64,000 nucleotides of DNA from CAZAAW01 sp964483325. GTDB taxonomy: Bacteria > Pseudomonadota > Alphaproteobacteria > Rhizobiales > Kaistiaceae. The notes under the pieces were generated by a model. It did no database searches and was not told the origin of the DNA. It saw only the letters and a list, made by a program, of their open reading frames with translations. Location of the stretch: positions 1-64,000 of the forward strand of contig CAZAAW010000013.1 in NCBI GenBank assembly GCA_964483325.1, given 5' to 3'. A program made the translations under genes and the position numbers. The first letter of the stretch is position 1. The number at the start of each line of letters is the position of its first letter. Positions 26,559 to 37,056 of the stretch are shown piece after piece.

Positions 26559-27833
26559 CTACGAGATGTTCCTGATCTCGAAGTCGCGGCCGGTCTTCTT
26601 CTCTACCGGGGCGTTCTTGAGCTGGACATAGACCGGCAGGCCCTTCCTGTAGGCCGGGTAGTCCTCGCCCTCGATCAGCGGCGCCAGGTATTCGCGGCAT
26701 TTGTCGGTGATGCCGAAGCCGTCGCGGGTGATGAAGCTCTTCGGCATCATCTTTTCCTTGTTGGCGACCTTGGCCAGCGCCACCTTGCCGACCTTCCAGC
26801 GATACGGCTTGCTGGAGATGCGCTCGACGGTCGGCATGACGGCGTTCTCGCCGGCCAGCGCCAGCTCCACCGCCGCCCTGCCCATCGCATAGGCCTGCTC
26901 GACATCGGTCTTCGAGGCGATGTGGCGGGCCGCGCGCTGCAGGTAGTCGGCGACCGCCCAGTGATACTTGGCGCCGAGCCCGTCGCGGACGATCGAGGCG
27001 ATCACCGGCGCGACGCCGCCGAGCTGGGCGTGGCCGAAGGCGTCCTTCAGCCCCTGGTCGGCCAGGAACCTGCCGTCGGGGCCCTTGATGCCTTCCGAAG
27101 CGACAACCGAGCAGTAGCCGTAGCGCTTGATCATGGCGTCGACGCGGGCGAGGAACTTCTCGCGGTCGAAGGTCACCTCGGGGAACAGGATGACCACCGG
27201 CAGGTCGGTGTCGGCGTCGGTGGCGAGGCCGCCGGCGGCGGCGATCCAGCCTGCATGGCGCCCCATCACCTCCAGGATGAAGACCTTGGTCGAGGTCCGG
27301 CACATGCTGGCGACGTCGAAGCTCGCCTCGCGGGTCGAGACGGCGATGTATTTCGCCACCGATCCGAAGCCGGGGCACACGTCGGTGACCGGCAGGTCGT
27401 TGTCGACGGTCTTGGGAACGTGGATCGCCTGGATCGGATAGCCGAGGCGCTGCGAGATCTGCGACACCTTCAGGCAGGTGTCGGCGGAATCGCCGCCGCC
27501 ATTGTAGAAGAAGTAGCCGATGTCATGCGCCGCGAAAACCTCGATCAGGCGCTCGTATTCGGCGCGGTTCTCGTCGAGGCCCTTGAGCTTGTAGCGGCAG
27601 GAGCCGAAGGCGCCGGACGGCGTGGTGCGCAGGCCGGCGATGGCCCTGGCCGATTCCTGGCTGGTGTCGATGAGGTCCTCGGCAAGGGCGCCGACGATGC
27701 CGTTGCGGCCGGCATAGACCTTGCCGATCTGGCGGCGATTGGCGCGCGCCGTCTCGATGACGCCGCAGGCGCTGGCATTGATCACCGCAGTGACGCCGCC
27801 CGACTGGGCATAGAACGCGTTCTTCCTGGCCAT
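26559..27833 (-). CDS. 6-phosphofructokinase, probably pyrophosphate-dependent
   Basis: A 424-aa phosphofructokinase-family enzyme interconverting fructose-6-phosphate and fructose-1,6-bisphosphate. The start ARKNAFYAQSGGVTAVINASACGVI, the YNGGGDSADTCLKV loop and PKTVDNDLPVTD are visible. The PKTVDND form (Lys in place of Gly) and the non-GGDGS phosphate loop are the features that separate PPi-using from ATP-using enzymes, so I favour PPi dependence. MGRHAGWIAA fits the substrate site. GGGAGGAGAG precedes the ATG. It lies antisense to its neighbours between purS and purQ. Confidence 0.9.
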   Translation of the reverse strand: MARKNAFYAQSGGVTAVINASACGVIETARANRRQIGKVYAGRNGIVGALAEDLIDTSQESARAIAGLRTTPSGAFGSCRYKLKGLDENRAEYERLIEVFAAHDIGYFFYNGGGDSADTCLKVSQISQRLGYPIQAIHVPKTVDNDLPVTDVCPGFGSVAKYIAVSTREASFDVASMCRTSTKVFILEVMGRHAGWIAAAGGLATDADTDLPVVILFPEVTFDREKFLARVDAMIKRYGYCSVVASEGIKGPDGRFLADQGLKDAFGHAQLGGVAPVIASIVRDGLGAKYHWAVADYLQRAARHIASKTDVEQAYAMGRAAVELALAGENAVMPTVERISSKPYRWKVGKVALAKVANKEKMMPKSFITRDGFGITDKCREYLAPLIEGEDYPAYRKGLPVYVQLKNAPVEKKTGRDFEIRNIS

Positions 27834-28000
27834 GGCTCTCCTCCCCGGGGCAGACAGTCCTGAGGCTCTAGCCACGCCGGCCCTGGCTGGCAAGGGCAGC
27901 CGGGGTCCGGCAACCTTGGGGCCGGGCCGGTTTCGGGGTTGTGGCGCGAGGCGACCCTGGGCTAACCCTGCCCACGCGGAGGCATCGGCAGGGAGAGAGC

Positions 28001-28516
28001 ATGATCACGCCGCGCAGCCTGGGCCGGCCGGCCCGCACCTACGCCCTGCCGCTTTCTGCCGCCCTGCTGGCCGCCATGCTGCTTGCCCCGGCCTCCGCCG
28101 ACGAGGCGCCGCGGCTCGGCGACCTCGCCTTCCCGCACGATCCGGGACGCTGGCGGATCACCGTCGAGGCGGAGACAGTGCAGGCGGAATGCCTCGGGGA
28201 GGCGTGCAACGACTTCGCCGTGACGATGACGCGGCAGGTGCCGGGCGAGCCGTGCGATCCGGCGGCGCAGGGCGCCATCGACTACGGCGTCGAACGCGAG
28301 GCGCGCATGCCGCTGGCGACCGCCAGCCCGGAGCTCGGCTTCGACCTCGCCTTCGTCGATCCCGGCTGCGTGCGCTACGGCACCATCCTCTTCGCCTGTA
28401 CCCGGTTCGGCGGCGCCACCTACAGCGCCACGGCCGCCAAGAGCACCTGCGGCGACGTCTTCCCCAATGCCGAAGCGATGCAGGACTTCATCGGCCGCAT
28501 CAGGCTGGCGGAATGA
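28001..28516 (+). CDS. secreted hypothetical protein
   Basis: A 171-aa protein with a signal peptide (TYALPLSAALLAAMLLAPASA). The mature part has six or more Cys (AECLGEACNDF, GEPCDP, DPGCVRYGTILFACTRFGG, KSTCGDVF), so it is probably a disulfide-stabilised periplasmic domain. I do not recognise the family. GGGAGAGAGC precedes the ATG. It sits just before purQ but has its own ribosome-binding site and a 147-bp gap. Confidence 0.65.
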   Translation: MITPRSLGRPARTYALPLSAALLAAMLLAPASADEAPRLGDLAFPHDPGRWRITVEAETVQAECLGEACNDFAVTMTRQVPGEPCDPAAQGAIDYGVEREARMPLATASPELGFDLAFVDPGCVRYGTILFACTRFGGATYSATAAKSTCGDVFPNAEAMQDFIGRIRLAE

Positions 28517-28663
28517 GACAGGCGTATCCCATATCCTGCGGCGATGCGAGCGTGCGGCAAGCGCGCCGGAATCGTTTATAGGATCGCCAGCGGCGCCGGC
28601 TTCGGCCGCCGCGAGTTCGAGAGCCTGCCGGACGCGCCGCCCACCGGCAGCGGAGACGCATAA

Positions 28664-29355
28664 GTGAAAGCCGCCATCATCCAGTTCCCCGGCTCCAACC
28701 GCGACCACGACATGGCGGTCGCGCTGGAGAAGATCACCGGCCGCCGGCCGTTCATGGTCTGGCATGCCGAGACCGCCCTGCCCGCCGGGCTCGACCTCAT
28801 CGTCCTGCCGGGCGGCTTCTCCTATGGCGACTACCTGCGCACCGGCGCCATCGCCGCGCATGCGCCGGTGATGCGCGCCGTCGCCGACCGGGCCGCCGCC
28901 GGGGCGGCGATCATGGGCGTCTGCAACGGCTTCCAGATCCTCTGCGAGGCGGGGCTGCTGCCGGGCGTCCTGATGCGCAATGCCGACCTCCGCTTCGCCT
29001 GCCACGACGTGCATCTGCGCATCGAGACGAGCAATTCCGTCTTCACCGGCCGCTACAATGCCGGCGACGTGGTGCGCTGCCCGATCGCCCATGGCGAGGG
29101 CAATTATTTCGCCGACGACGAGACGCTGAAGCGCCTCACCGGCGAGGACCGCATCGCCTTCCGCTATGTCGACGCCGGCGGCGCGGCGGTGCCGGAGGCC
29201 AATCCCAACGGCTCGCGCGACGCCATCGCCGGCATCCTCAGCGAGCGCCGCAACATCCTCGGCCTGATGCCGCACCCGGAAAACATGATCGAGCCGCTGC
29301 ACGGCAGCAGCGACTGCCGCCGCCTGTTCGAGGGCCTCTCCGAGCTGATCGCGGC

Positions 29356-29359
<4 letters not shown>
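28664..29359 (+). CDS. purQ: phosphoribosylformylglycinamidine synthase, PurQ (glutaminase) subunit
   Basis: A 231-aa class I glutamine amidotransferase that feeds ammonia to PurL. The nucleophile lies in GVCNGFQIL (Cys about 87), and the His/Glu pair in GLMPHPENMIEP. It starts at a GTG (VKAAIIQFPGSNRDHDMAVAL) and its stop overlaps the purL start (ATGA), so the two are translationally coupled. The length is the usual 220-230. Confidence 0.97.
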
Positions 29360-31584
<2,225 letters not shown>

Positions 31585-31629
31585 TCCCGACAGGCGGGAC
31601 CCGGTTTCGGGCAAGATTCGGAGGCGCTC

Positions 31630-31878
31630 ATGCCCATGGACGCACGCGACATCGAGGCGCTGATCAAGGCCGGCATTCCGGACGCCACGGTGGCGATCCG
31701 CGACCTTGCCGGCGACGGCGACCATTTCGCCGCAGAGGTGATCTCCGAGTCCTTCCGCGGCAAGAGCCGCGTCCAGCAGCACCAGATGGTCTTCCAGGCC
31801 CTGCGCGGCCATATGGGCGATGCGCTGCACGCCCTGGCGCTGCAGACCAGCGTGCCCGACCGCCAGGCCGGGTCTTGA
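31630..31878 (+). CDS. BolA-family protein
   Basis: An 82-aa BolA-like protein. BolA proteins pair with CGFS monothiol glutaredoxins in iron-sulfur cluster handling, and the next gene encodes just such a glutaredoxin. The pattern IEALIKAGIPDATVAIRDLAGDGDHFAAEVISESFRGKSRVQQHQMVFQALRGHMG is that of the BolA2/YrbA type. A GGAGGCGC site precedes the ATG. Confidence 0.93.
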   Translation: MPMDARDIEALIKAGIPDATVAIRDLAGDGDHFAAEVISESFRGKSRVQQHQMVFQALRGHMGDALHALALQTSVPDRQAGS

Positions 31879-31962
31879 ATCGCTCGAAGAAACGGCGCAC
31901 ATCCAGACAAGACGAGCCAGGCCCGCCGGGGCCGGCAGCATCAAGTGCAGGACATTTTCGAG

Positions 31963-32304
31963 ATGAGCGACATCAAGGCCTGGATCGACAATGAAGTGAA
32001 GTCGAACGACATGATCCTGTTCATGAAGGGCACGCCGGCGGCGCCGATGTGCGGCTTCTCGGGTCAGGTCGTGCAGATCCTCGACTATCTCGGCGCCAGC
32101 TACAAAGGCGTCGACGTGCTGGAGAATTCCGACGTCCGCCAGGGCATCAAGGACTATTCCAACTGGCCGACGATCCCGCAGCTCTACGTCAAGGGTGAGT
32201 TCGTCGGCGGCTGCGACATCATCCGCGAGATGTTCCAGGCCGGCGAGTTGCAGGCGCTCCTGAAGGAGAAGGGCCTGCCGGTGGCGGAACGCACCACCCC
32301 CTGA
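31963..32304 (+). CDS. grxD: CGFS monothiol glutaredoxin
   Basis: A 113-aa monothiol glutaredoxin, Grx4 type. Active site MCGFSGQVV (Cys30) with a following WPTIPQLYVKGEFVGGCDII glutathione site. It carries or transfers [2Fe-2S] clusters together with BolA, encoded 84 bp upstream. I used the ATG at 31963 (MSDIKAWIDNEVKSND), which matches relatives; a GTG at 31945 would add six residues. Confidence 0.95.
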   Translation: MSDIKAWIDNEVKSNDMILFMKGTPAAPMCGFSGQVVQILDYLGASYKGVDVLENSDVRQGIKDYSNWPTIPQLYVKGEFVGGCDIIREMFQAGELQALLKEKGLPVAERTTP

Positions 32305-32333
32305 ACCGCCGCAAGATCTTTCACTGATCCTCC

Positions 32334-32362
32334 AAGGCCCGTGCCCCGCACGGGCCTTTTTC
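32334..32362 (+). terminator. intrinsic terminator after grxD
   Basis: Stem AAGGCCCGTGC (32334-32344) pairs with GCACGGGCCTT (32348-32358) and continues into TTTTCTTTT. It closes the purQ-purL-bolA-grxD transcript. Confidence 0.9.
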
Positions 32363-32505
32363 TTTTGTGCCGGCCATTCCGCCATCCACGGCCGCATCTG
32401 CTGCAGCGCCCGTCGCTATCTCGTCCGATTGGTCGTCGCGAACCGGAATCCTACTCAAACTTGCATCGTATTGACGGCGCCCGCCGGAGGTTTAAGGTCG
32501 TTTCT

Positions 32506-32519
32506 GCCTGAGATCAGGC
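32506..32519. promoter_or_regulatory. small inverted repeat upstream of the PQQ dehydrogenase
   Basis: GCCTGA-GA-TCAGGC lies 36 bp before the ATG of the dehydrogenase, between a possible promoter and the strong TAGGAGACGAAC ribosome-binding site. It could be an operator, but nothing ties it to a known regulator. Confidence 0.3.
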
Positions 32520-32554
32520 CAATGACACATACACTTACTGGGTAGGAGACGAAC

Positions 32555-34330
32555 ATGACCAGATCTGGAAATTCATTCAAGCAACCTGTTCTTTGGGGGA
32601 CAGTTTCGGCCGCAGCGCTGCTGGGAGCGATGGCGGTTGCGACGCCGAGTTACGCCGGTCCGGTGACCTTCGACCGTCTGGTCCATGCCGATGCGGAGGC
32701 ACAGAACTGGCTGACCAACCACAAGGACTATGCCAGCACGCGTCATTCGACGCTGAACCAGATCAACAAGGACAATGTCGGCCAGCTGCACATGGCCTTT
32801 GCGCTGGCGCTGGGCAGCATGGAGCCGGGGGGCAACTACCGCAACGCCTCGCTGCAGGCGACGCCGCTCGTCGATGACGGCATCATGTATGTCTCCGACG
32901 GCTGGAGCTCGGTCTACCGGGTCGACGTTTCCAACGGCAAGCGCGCCGTGATCTCGTGGAAGATGGACCCCGGCACCGACCGCTCCTATGCCGCCGGCAT
33001 CCCCAACAATCGCGGCGTGGCGCTGCTGGGCGACGCCGTCTATTCGCTCACCGTCGACGGCCGGCTGGTGAAGACCGACGCCAGCACCGGCGAGATCCTG
33101 TGGGACCAGGAAGTCGCCACCGAGGACCGCGAATATCTCACCGTCGCCCCGCTGGCGGTGAAGGACAAGATCGTCTTCGGCGTCTCCGGCGCCGACAGCG
33201 GCATCCGCGGCTGGATCCAGGCCAACAATGCCGAAGACGGCGAGCGGGCCTGGCGCTGGTACATCGTCCCCGCCCCGGGCGAGCCGGGCTCGGAGACCTG
33301 GCAGGACGACTGGAACGCCTGGCAGACCGGCGGCGGCTCGGCCTGGGTGACCGGCTCCTATGACGTGGCCCAGGACCTCATCATCTGGGGCACCGGCAAC
33401 CCGGCGCCGGACTTCGACAATTCGGCCCGCCCCGGCGACAATCTCTACACCAACAGCGTCGTGGCGCTGGAAACCGATACCGGCAAGATGCGCTGGTTCT
33501 TCCAGTTCACGCCCAACGATTCATGGGACTTCGACGAAGTCGGCGCACATATCCTGGTCGACACCGAGATCAACGGCCAGAAGCGCCAGGTGGTCACCCA
33601 TGCCGGCCGCAACGGCCTCTTCTACACGCTCGACCGCACCACCGGTGCCTTCGTCAATGGCGGCCAGTATGTCCAGCAGCTGACCTGGACGGCCGGCCTC
33701 GATCCGAAGACCGGCAAGCCGGTCGAGTATGACCCGAACCTGCAGGTGCAGACCTACAAGGCCGAGGCGATGCCGACGCATGCCGAGCCGGTGAAGGACG
33801 TCTGCCCGACGATCGGCGGCGGCAACAACTACTACCCGCCGGCCTACAGCCCCGATACCGGCCTCTTCTACGTCACCGGCATCGAGCAGTGCTCGAACAT
33901 CGAGCAGATCCCCTTCGCCGCCGGCGAGTTCAAGCTCGGCGACGATGTCGGCTTCGGCAAGATCCGCCCGGTCCATCCGGTGACCCACAGCACGCTGTCG
34001 GCCATCGACCCGAAGACCGGCAAGGTCGAGAAGCAGATCCTGCTCGAATATGCCAACTACAGCGGCATGCTCTCCACCGCCGGCGGCCTGGTCTTCACCG
34101 GCCATCTCGACGGCACCTTCGCCGCCTACGACAACAAGACGCTGGAGGAGCTGTGGTCGGTCAATATCGGCTCGCCGATCAACGCCCCGCCGATGACCTA
34201 TGAGGTCGACGGCAAGCAGTATATCGCGCTGCTGGTCGGCGTCAGCGCCATCGCCCGCGGCAACCTCTACGGCCACGAGGAGCTGGAGAACCTCAACGCC
34301 ACGTCGACGATGTACGTCTTCGGGCTCTGA
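32555..34330 (+). CDS. PQQ-dependent methanol/ethanol-type dehydrogenase, probably lanthanide-dependent
   Basis: A 591-aa periplasmic quinoprotein with a signal peptide (to about residue 34) and the eight-bladed propeller of the MxaF/XoxF/ExaF family. It oxidises an alcohol and passes electrons to a cytochrome c. The catalytic region is NDSWDFDEVG: Asp325 plus Asp327, the extra Asp that defines lanthanide-type enzymes (calcium MxaF has Ala there). Asn282 (GTGNPAP) is the second ligand. The usual Glu in the A-E-[FY]-G-V-R-G motif is Asp214 (GADSGIRG). The vicinal Cys-Cys of the family is missing (AAGIPNNRGVAL at 146-157). It is therefore a divergent clade and the substrate is unknown. Cytochrome c is encoded convergently downstream. 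Confidence 0.9.
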   Translation: MTRSGNSFKQPVLWGTVSAAALLGAMAVATPSYAGPVTFDRLVHADAEAQNWLTNHKDYASTRHSTLNQINKDNVGQLHMAFALALGSMEPGGNYRNASLQATPLVDDGIMYVSDGWSSVYRVDVSNGKRAVISWKMDPGTDRSYAAGIPNNRGVALLGDAVYSLTVDGRLVKTDASTGEILWDQEVATEDREYLTVAPLAVKDKIVFGVSGADSGIRGWIQANNAEDGERAWRWYIVPAPGEPGSETWQDDWNAWQTGGGSAWVTGSYDVAQDLIIWGTGNPAPDFDNSARPGDNLYTNSVVALETDTGKMRWFFQFTPNDSWDFDEVGAHILVDTEINGQKRQVVTHAGRNGLFYTLDRTTGAFVNGGQYVQQLTWTAGLDPKTGKPVEYDPNLQVQTYKAEAMPTHAEPVKDVCPTIGGGNNYYPPAYSPDTGLFYVTGIEQCSNIEQIPFAAGEFKLGDDVGFGKIRPVHPVTHSTLSAIDPKTGKVEKQILLEYANYSGMLSTAGGLVFTGHLDGTFAAYDNKTLEELWSVNIGSPINAPPMTYEVDGKQYIALLVGVSAIARGNLYGHEELENLNATSTMYVFGL

Positions 34331-34349
34331 GCGGAGCTGTGGAATGAAG

Positions 34350-34377
34350 GGGGCAGGCTTCGCGCCTGCCCCTTTTT
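34350..34377 (+). terminator. intrinsic terminator of the PQQ dehydrogenase
   Basis: Stem GGGGCAGGC (34350-34358) pairs with GCCTGCCCC (34364-34372), followed by TTTTT, 19 bp past the stop. Confidence 0.85.
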
Positions 34378-34407
34378 GGCGCCGGCGGGTTTGGCGGCGT
34401 GGTGCGA

Positions 34408-34685
34408 GGCGCCCGGCGTGGGTCCCCACCCGTCACGCGCCTGCGGCGCGCGCCACCCTCCCCGTTCCGGTGAGGGATGGGTGCGCGCTTCCCCATGTGG
34501 GGCGCCGTCCCAGGCGGACCTGAAGGCAGCTGTTCCTGACGAAAGGGGCGCCTATCCCTCACCGGAACGGGGAGGGTGGCCCCGGCGATAGCCGGGGTCG
34601 GGTGGGGAGCGCCGGTGCAGGATGAGGCGCAGCGCTGCCGAGCGACCCGCGTGGGCAAGGCCCTGCCTTGCCCACCCTACATGCC
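34408..34685. repeat. inverted pair of family A repeats plus a short palindrome
   Basis: Family A forward arm at 34411-34494 and its inverted arm at 34550-34622 (ATCCCTCACCGGAACGGGGA onward), with a 55-bp spacer. At 34651-34681 a third element ends in TTGCCCACCCTAC, which recurs at 60023-60116. The elements fill the gap between the dehydrogenase and the cytochrome gene. Confidence 0.8.
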
Positions 34686-34688
34686 GCC

Positions 34689-35219
34689 TCAGTTGTACTG
34701 CTGGCAGCTCTGGGCGCCGGGCTCGAAGAATTCCTCGCATTCGGCGCGGGTGATCGGGCCGCGGCCAACGACCTTGGCGAGGAGGTATTCGACAACCGCT
34801 TCGATCTCGGCCTTCTGCAGCGTCTGCTGCGCCCGGTCCGGCATCTGGTCGCCGAGGTCGTCGGCCGTCATGCCGTAGCAGCGCGTGTCGGTATAGGCCT
34901 TGCCGTCGTGATAGGGCATGCCGGTGCCGGGGCGGCCGCAGGAGACCGTCTCGATCAGCTGCTCGCGCGTCAGCGCCGTCTCGCGCAGCGACAGGCCCGG
35001 CCGCGCCGAGCGCTCGTCGCCCTGCCCGTCGCCGGACCAGCCATGGCAGAAGGCGCAATTGGCCCGCACCTGGAAAATGCTCTTGCCGCGGTTCAGCGTC
35101 CGCTGGCTCACCTGCTGCGCGCTGGCCTCCTGCATCAGGCCCGTGCCGAGAAGAACGCCCCCGGCGATCACCCCGACGGCAGCAAACAAGGCTGCCGCCT
35201 TCGCCCAACCCAGTTTCAT
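34689..35219 (-). CDS. periplasmic c-type cytochrome, likely partner of the PQQ dehydrogenase
   Basis: A 176-aa cytochrome c with an N-terminal anchor or signal (AAALFAAVGVIAGGVLLGTGLMQEASA). Haem motif CAFCHGW (Cys55-Cys58-His59). Candidate axial Met lies in GTGMPYHDGKAYTDTRCYGMTADDLGDQMPD. Extra Cys near the end (ECEEFFEPGAQSC) probably form a disulfide. The start at 35219 has GGGGG six bases upstream; an ATG two codons earlier is possible. It lies convergent to the PQQ dehydrogenase and is the obvious electron acceptor, by inference. Confidence 0.88.
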   Translation of the reverse strand: MKLGWAKAAALFAAVGVIAGGVLLGTGLMQEASAQQVSQRTLNRGKSIFQVRANCAFCHGWSGDGQGDERSARPGLSLRETALTREQLIETVSCGRPGTGMPYHDGKAYTDTRCYGMTADDLGDQMPDRAQQTLQKAEIEAVVEYLLAKVVGRGPITRAECEEFFEPGAQSCQQYN

Positions 35220-35318
35220 TTCCATCCCCCTAGTTGAACGTTGTTCTCTCTGCTTATTATAACTGCCACGGGGGCAGGGCAACGTTTGCCGGTGCCCTGC
35301 CGGGACGGGGGGAAGCCG

Positions 35319-36065
35319 TTGCGCGGCGTGGATTTGCTGCGGGTGATCGGGCTGCTTCTGTGCGTGGCGGCCATGATGGCGGCCGCGCAGCAGGCGGTGG
35401 CCGGGGCGCCGCAGCACCGGCCTGAAGTGTGGGACATCCGCCTCGGCGCCGCCGTCGCCGAGCTCGATGGCGCCGCCTATCAGGGCTATGCCTGCGGCAC
35501 CAATGGCGGGCCGCCGAGCCTGGCGCTCACCGACTGGACGGAGTTCCAGCGCTGCCCGGCCGACGGCAGCGGTCTCCGCGAAGTGACCTTCATCTACGAC
35601 GACGAGCTGGAGTACCGGGCGCGGGCGCTCGAGCTGGAAAGCTGGATCGAGCGCTACGAGGGGACGCGGGTCTTCGGCCATCACGTCATTCCCTCGGTGC
35701 TGATCGACGAGGGCGGGCATGTGCGCGCCATCCGCATCGTCACCGACAACCGGGTGCCGGTGCGCGAGCGCACCGCCGCCTATCAGCTGCGCTACAATTT
35801 CAAGGCGCGCTTCGGCCTCGACGGCTGGACCTGCGTCAATGGCGAGCCGGACGACCGCCGCCAGCCGGTCGGCCGCGACTTCGTCGACGAGCGCTGCCGG
35901 CGCGATGTCGGCGACGATATCGTCGCCATCAGCGAGGCGCGCTTCTACCGCAAGGCCGGACAGGAGGCTTTCGATCCGGCGACGCGCCGGCTGACGCCGG
36001 GGCAGTTCGAGAGCTCGGCGCGGCTGGAGCTCTACCAGCGCGCCTTCGCGCCGCCGGAAAGCTAG
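35319..36065 (+). CDS. secreted hypothetical protein
   Basis: About 248 aa with a hydrophobic N-terminus (VIGLLLCVAAMMAAAQQAVAG), likely a signal peptide. The start is uncertain: a TTG at 35319 has GGGGGAAG upstream, and a GTG at 35328 is the next choice. The mature part (WDIRLGAAVAELDGAAYQGYACGTNGGPP, then FIYDDELEYRARALELESW, TDNRVPVRERTAAYQLRYNFKARFG) has several Cys and no known motif I can name. It is divergent from the cytochrome gene, so the two may share a promoter region and a role. Confidence 0.65.
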   Translation: MRGVDLLRVIGLLLCVAAMMAAAQQAVAGAPQHRPEVWDIRLGAAVAELDGAAYQGYACGTNGGPPSLALTDWTEFQRCPADGSGLREVTFIYDDELEYRARALELESWIERYEGTRVFGHHVIPSVLIDEGGHVRAIRIVTDNRVPVRERTAAYQLRYNFKARFGLDGWTCVNGEPDDRRQPVGRDFVDERCRRDVGDDIVAISEARFYRKAGQEAFDPATRRLTPGQFESSARLELYQRAFAPPES

Positions 36066-36076
36066 GCCCAAACGAA

Positions 36077-36101
36077 AAAGCCCGCGACTGGCGCGGGCTT
36101 T
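36077..36101. terminator. bidirectional intrinsic terminator
   Basis: AAAGCCCGCG (36077-36086) pairs with CGCGGGCTTT (36092-36101), with A-rich and T-rich flanks. It lies between convergent genes and serves both the secreted protein gene and rpsD. Confidence 0.85.
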
Positions 36102-36124
36102 CGGCATTCCGATAAGACGCCGGA

Positions 36125-36742
36125 TCAGCGCGAGTAGTACTCGACGACCAGGTTCGGCTCCATGCGCACCGGGTAGGGCACATCCGTCAGTGCCGGGACC
36201 CGGGCGAAGGTGGCGGTCATCTTGTTGTGGTCGGCGTCGATATAGTCCGGCACGTCGCGCTCGGCCATCTGCGTGGCTTCCAGCACCAGCGCCAGCTGCT
36301 TCGACTTCTCGGTCACCTCGACGAGGTCGCCGGCCTTGCAGCGATAGCTGCCGATATTGACGCGGCGGCCGTTGACCTTGACATGGCCGTGATTGACGAA
36401 CTGGCGCGCCGCAAAGATCGTCGGGACGAACTTGGCCCGGTAGACGATGGCGTCGAGCCGGCTCTCCAGGAGGCCGATCAGGTTCTCGGAGGTGTCGCCC
36501 TTGCGGCGGGACGCCTCCTCGTAAATCTTGTGGAACTGCTTCTCCGGGATAGTGCCGTAATAGCCCTTCAGCTTCTGCTTGGCGCGCAGCTGGACGCCGA
36601 AATCGGAGAGCTTGCTCTTGCGGCGCTGGCCGTGCTGGCCCGGGCCGTATTCACGCTTGTTGACGGGGCTCTTGCCGCGGCCCCAGATGTTCTCGCCGAG
36701 ACGGCGGTCGAGCTTGTACTTGGCCTGAATGCGCTTGGTCAT
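36125..36742 (-). CDS. rpsD: 30S ribosomal protein S4
   Basis: A 205-aa S4 protein, a primary 16S rRNA binder and assembly initiator. It begins MTKRIQAKYKLDRRLGENIWGRGKSPVNKREYGPGQHG and contains the S4 RNA-binding domain (LESRLDAIVYRAKFVPTIFAARQFVNHGHVKVNGRRVNIGSYRCKAGD). It is monocistronic, as usual in alphaproteobacteria, and ends at a strong terminator. I used the ATG at 36742; upstream codons are not conserved. Confidence 0.98.
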   Translation of the reverse strand: MTKRIQAKYKLDRRLGENIWGRGKSPVNKREYGPGQHGQRRKSKLSDFGVQLRAKQKLKGYYGTIPEKQFHKIYEEASRRKGDTSENLIGLLESRLDAIVYRAKFVPTIFAARQFVNHGHVKVNGRRVNIGSYRCKAGDLVEVTEKSKQLALVLEATQMAERDVPDYIDADHNKMTATFARVPALTDVPYPVRMEPNLVVEYYSR

Positions 36743-37056
36743 CGCATATCCCTTGTGCTGTTGAGGGACACGCGCCCTCCTCTGCCCCGCCAGGGACCGA
36801 CAGGAAGCCGTCGGAAGCGTATCCGCGGCTGCCACGGGAGCGTGAATGCCGAACGGGGCCCTTCCGGACCCCGTCTGACGGCTGGCAGATACGCGGCGGC
36901 GCCGCCAAAGTCAATGAAAAGCCCACCTGGAAAAGCCCGGCTGGAAAAGCCCGCATGATGGCGGCGAGCGCAAGCTGTGGCATAATGCAGTCAGGGTGGG
37001 CGCCGGCAGAGACGGCGGCGAACGCGCCTGTGGCGTGGCCGCTGGTGGAGGCCGCA
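36743..37056. other. 314-bp divergent intergenic region
   Basis: It holds the 5' leader of rpsD (minus strand) and the promoter of the caspase-fold gene (plus strand). I see no clear repeat or RNA motif. A short tandem GGAAAAGCCC repeat occurs near 36928-36951. Any S4 autoregulatory structure would lie in the rpsD leader but cannot be judged by eye. Confidence 0.4.
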
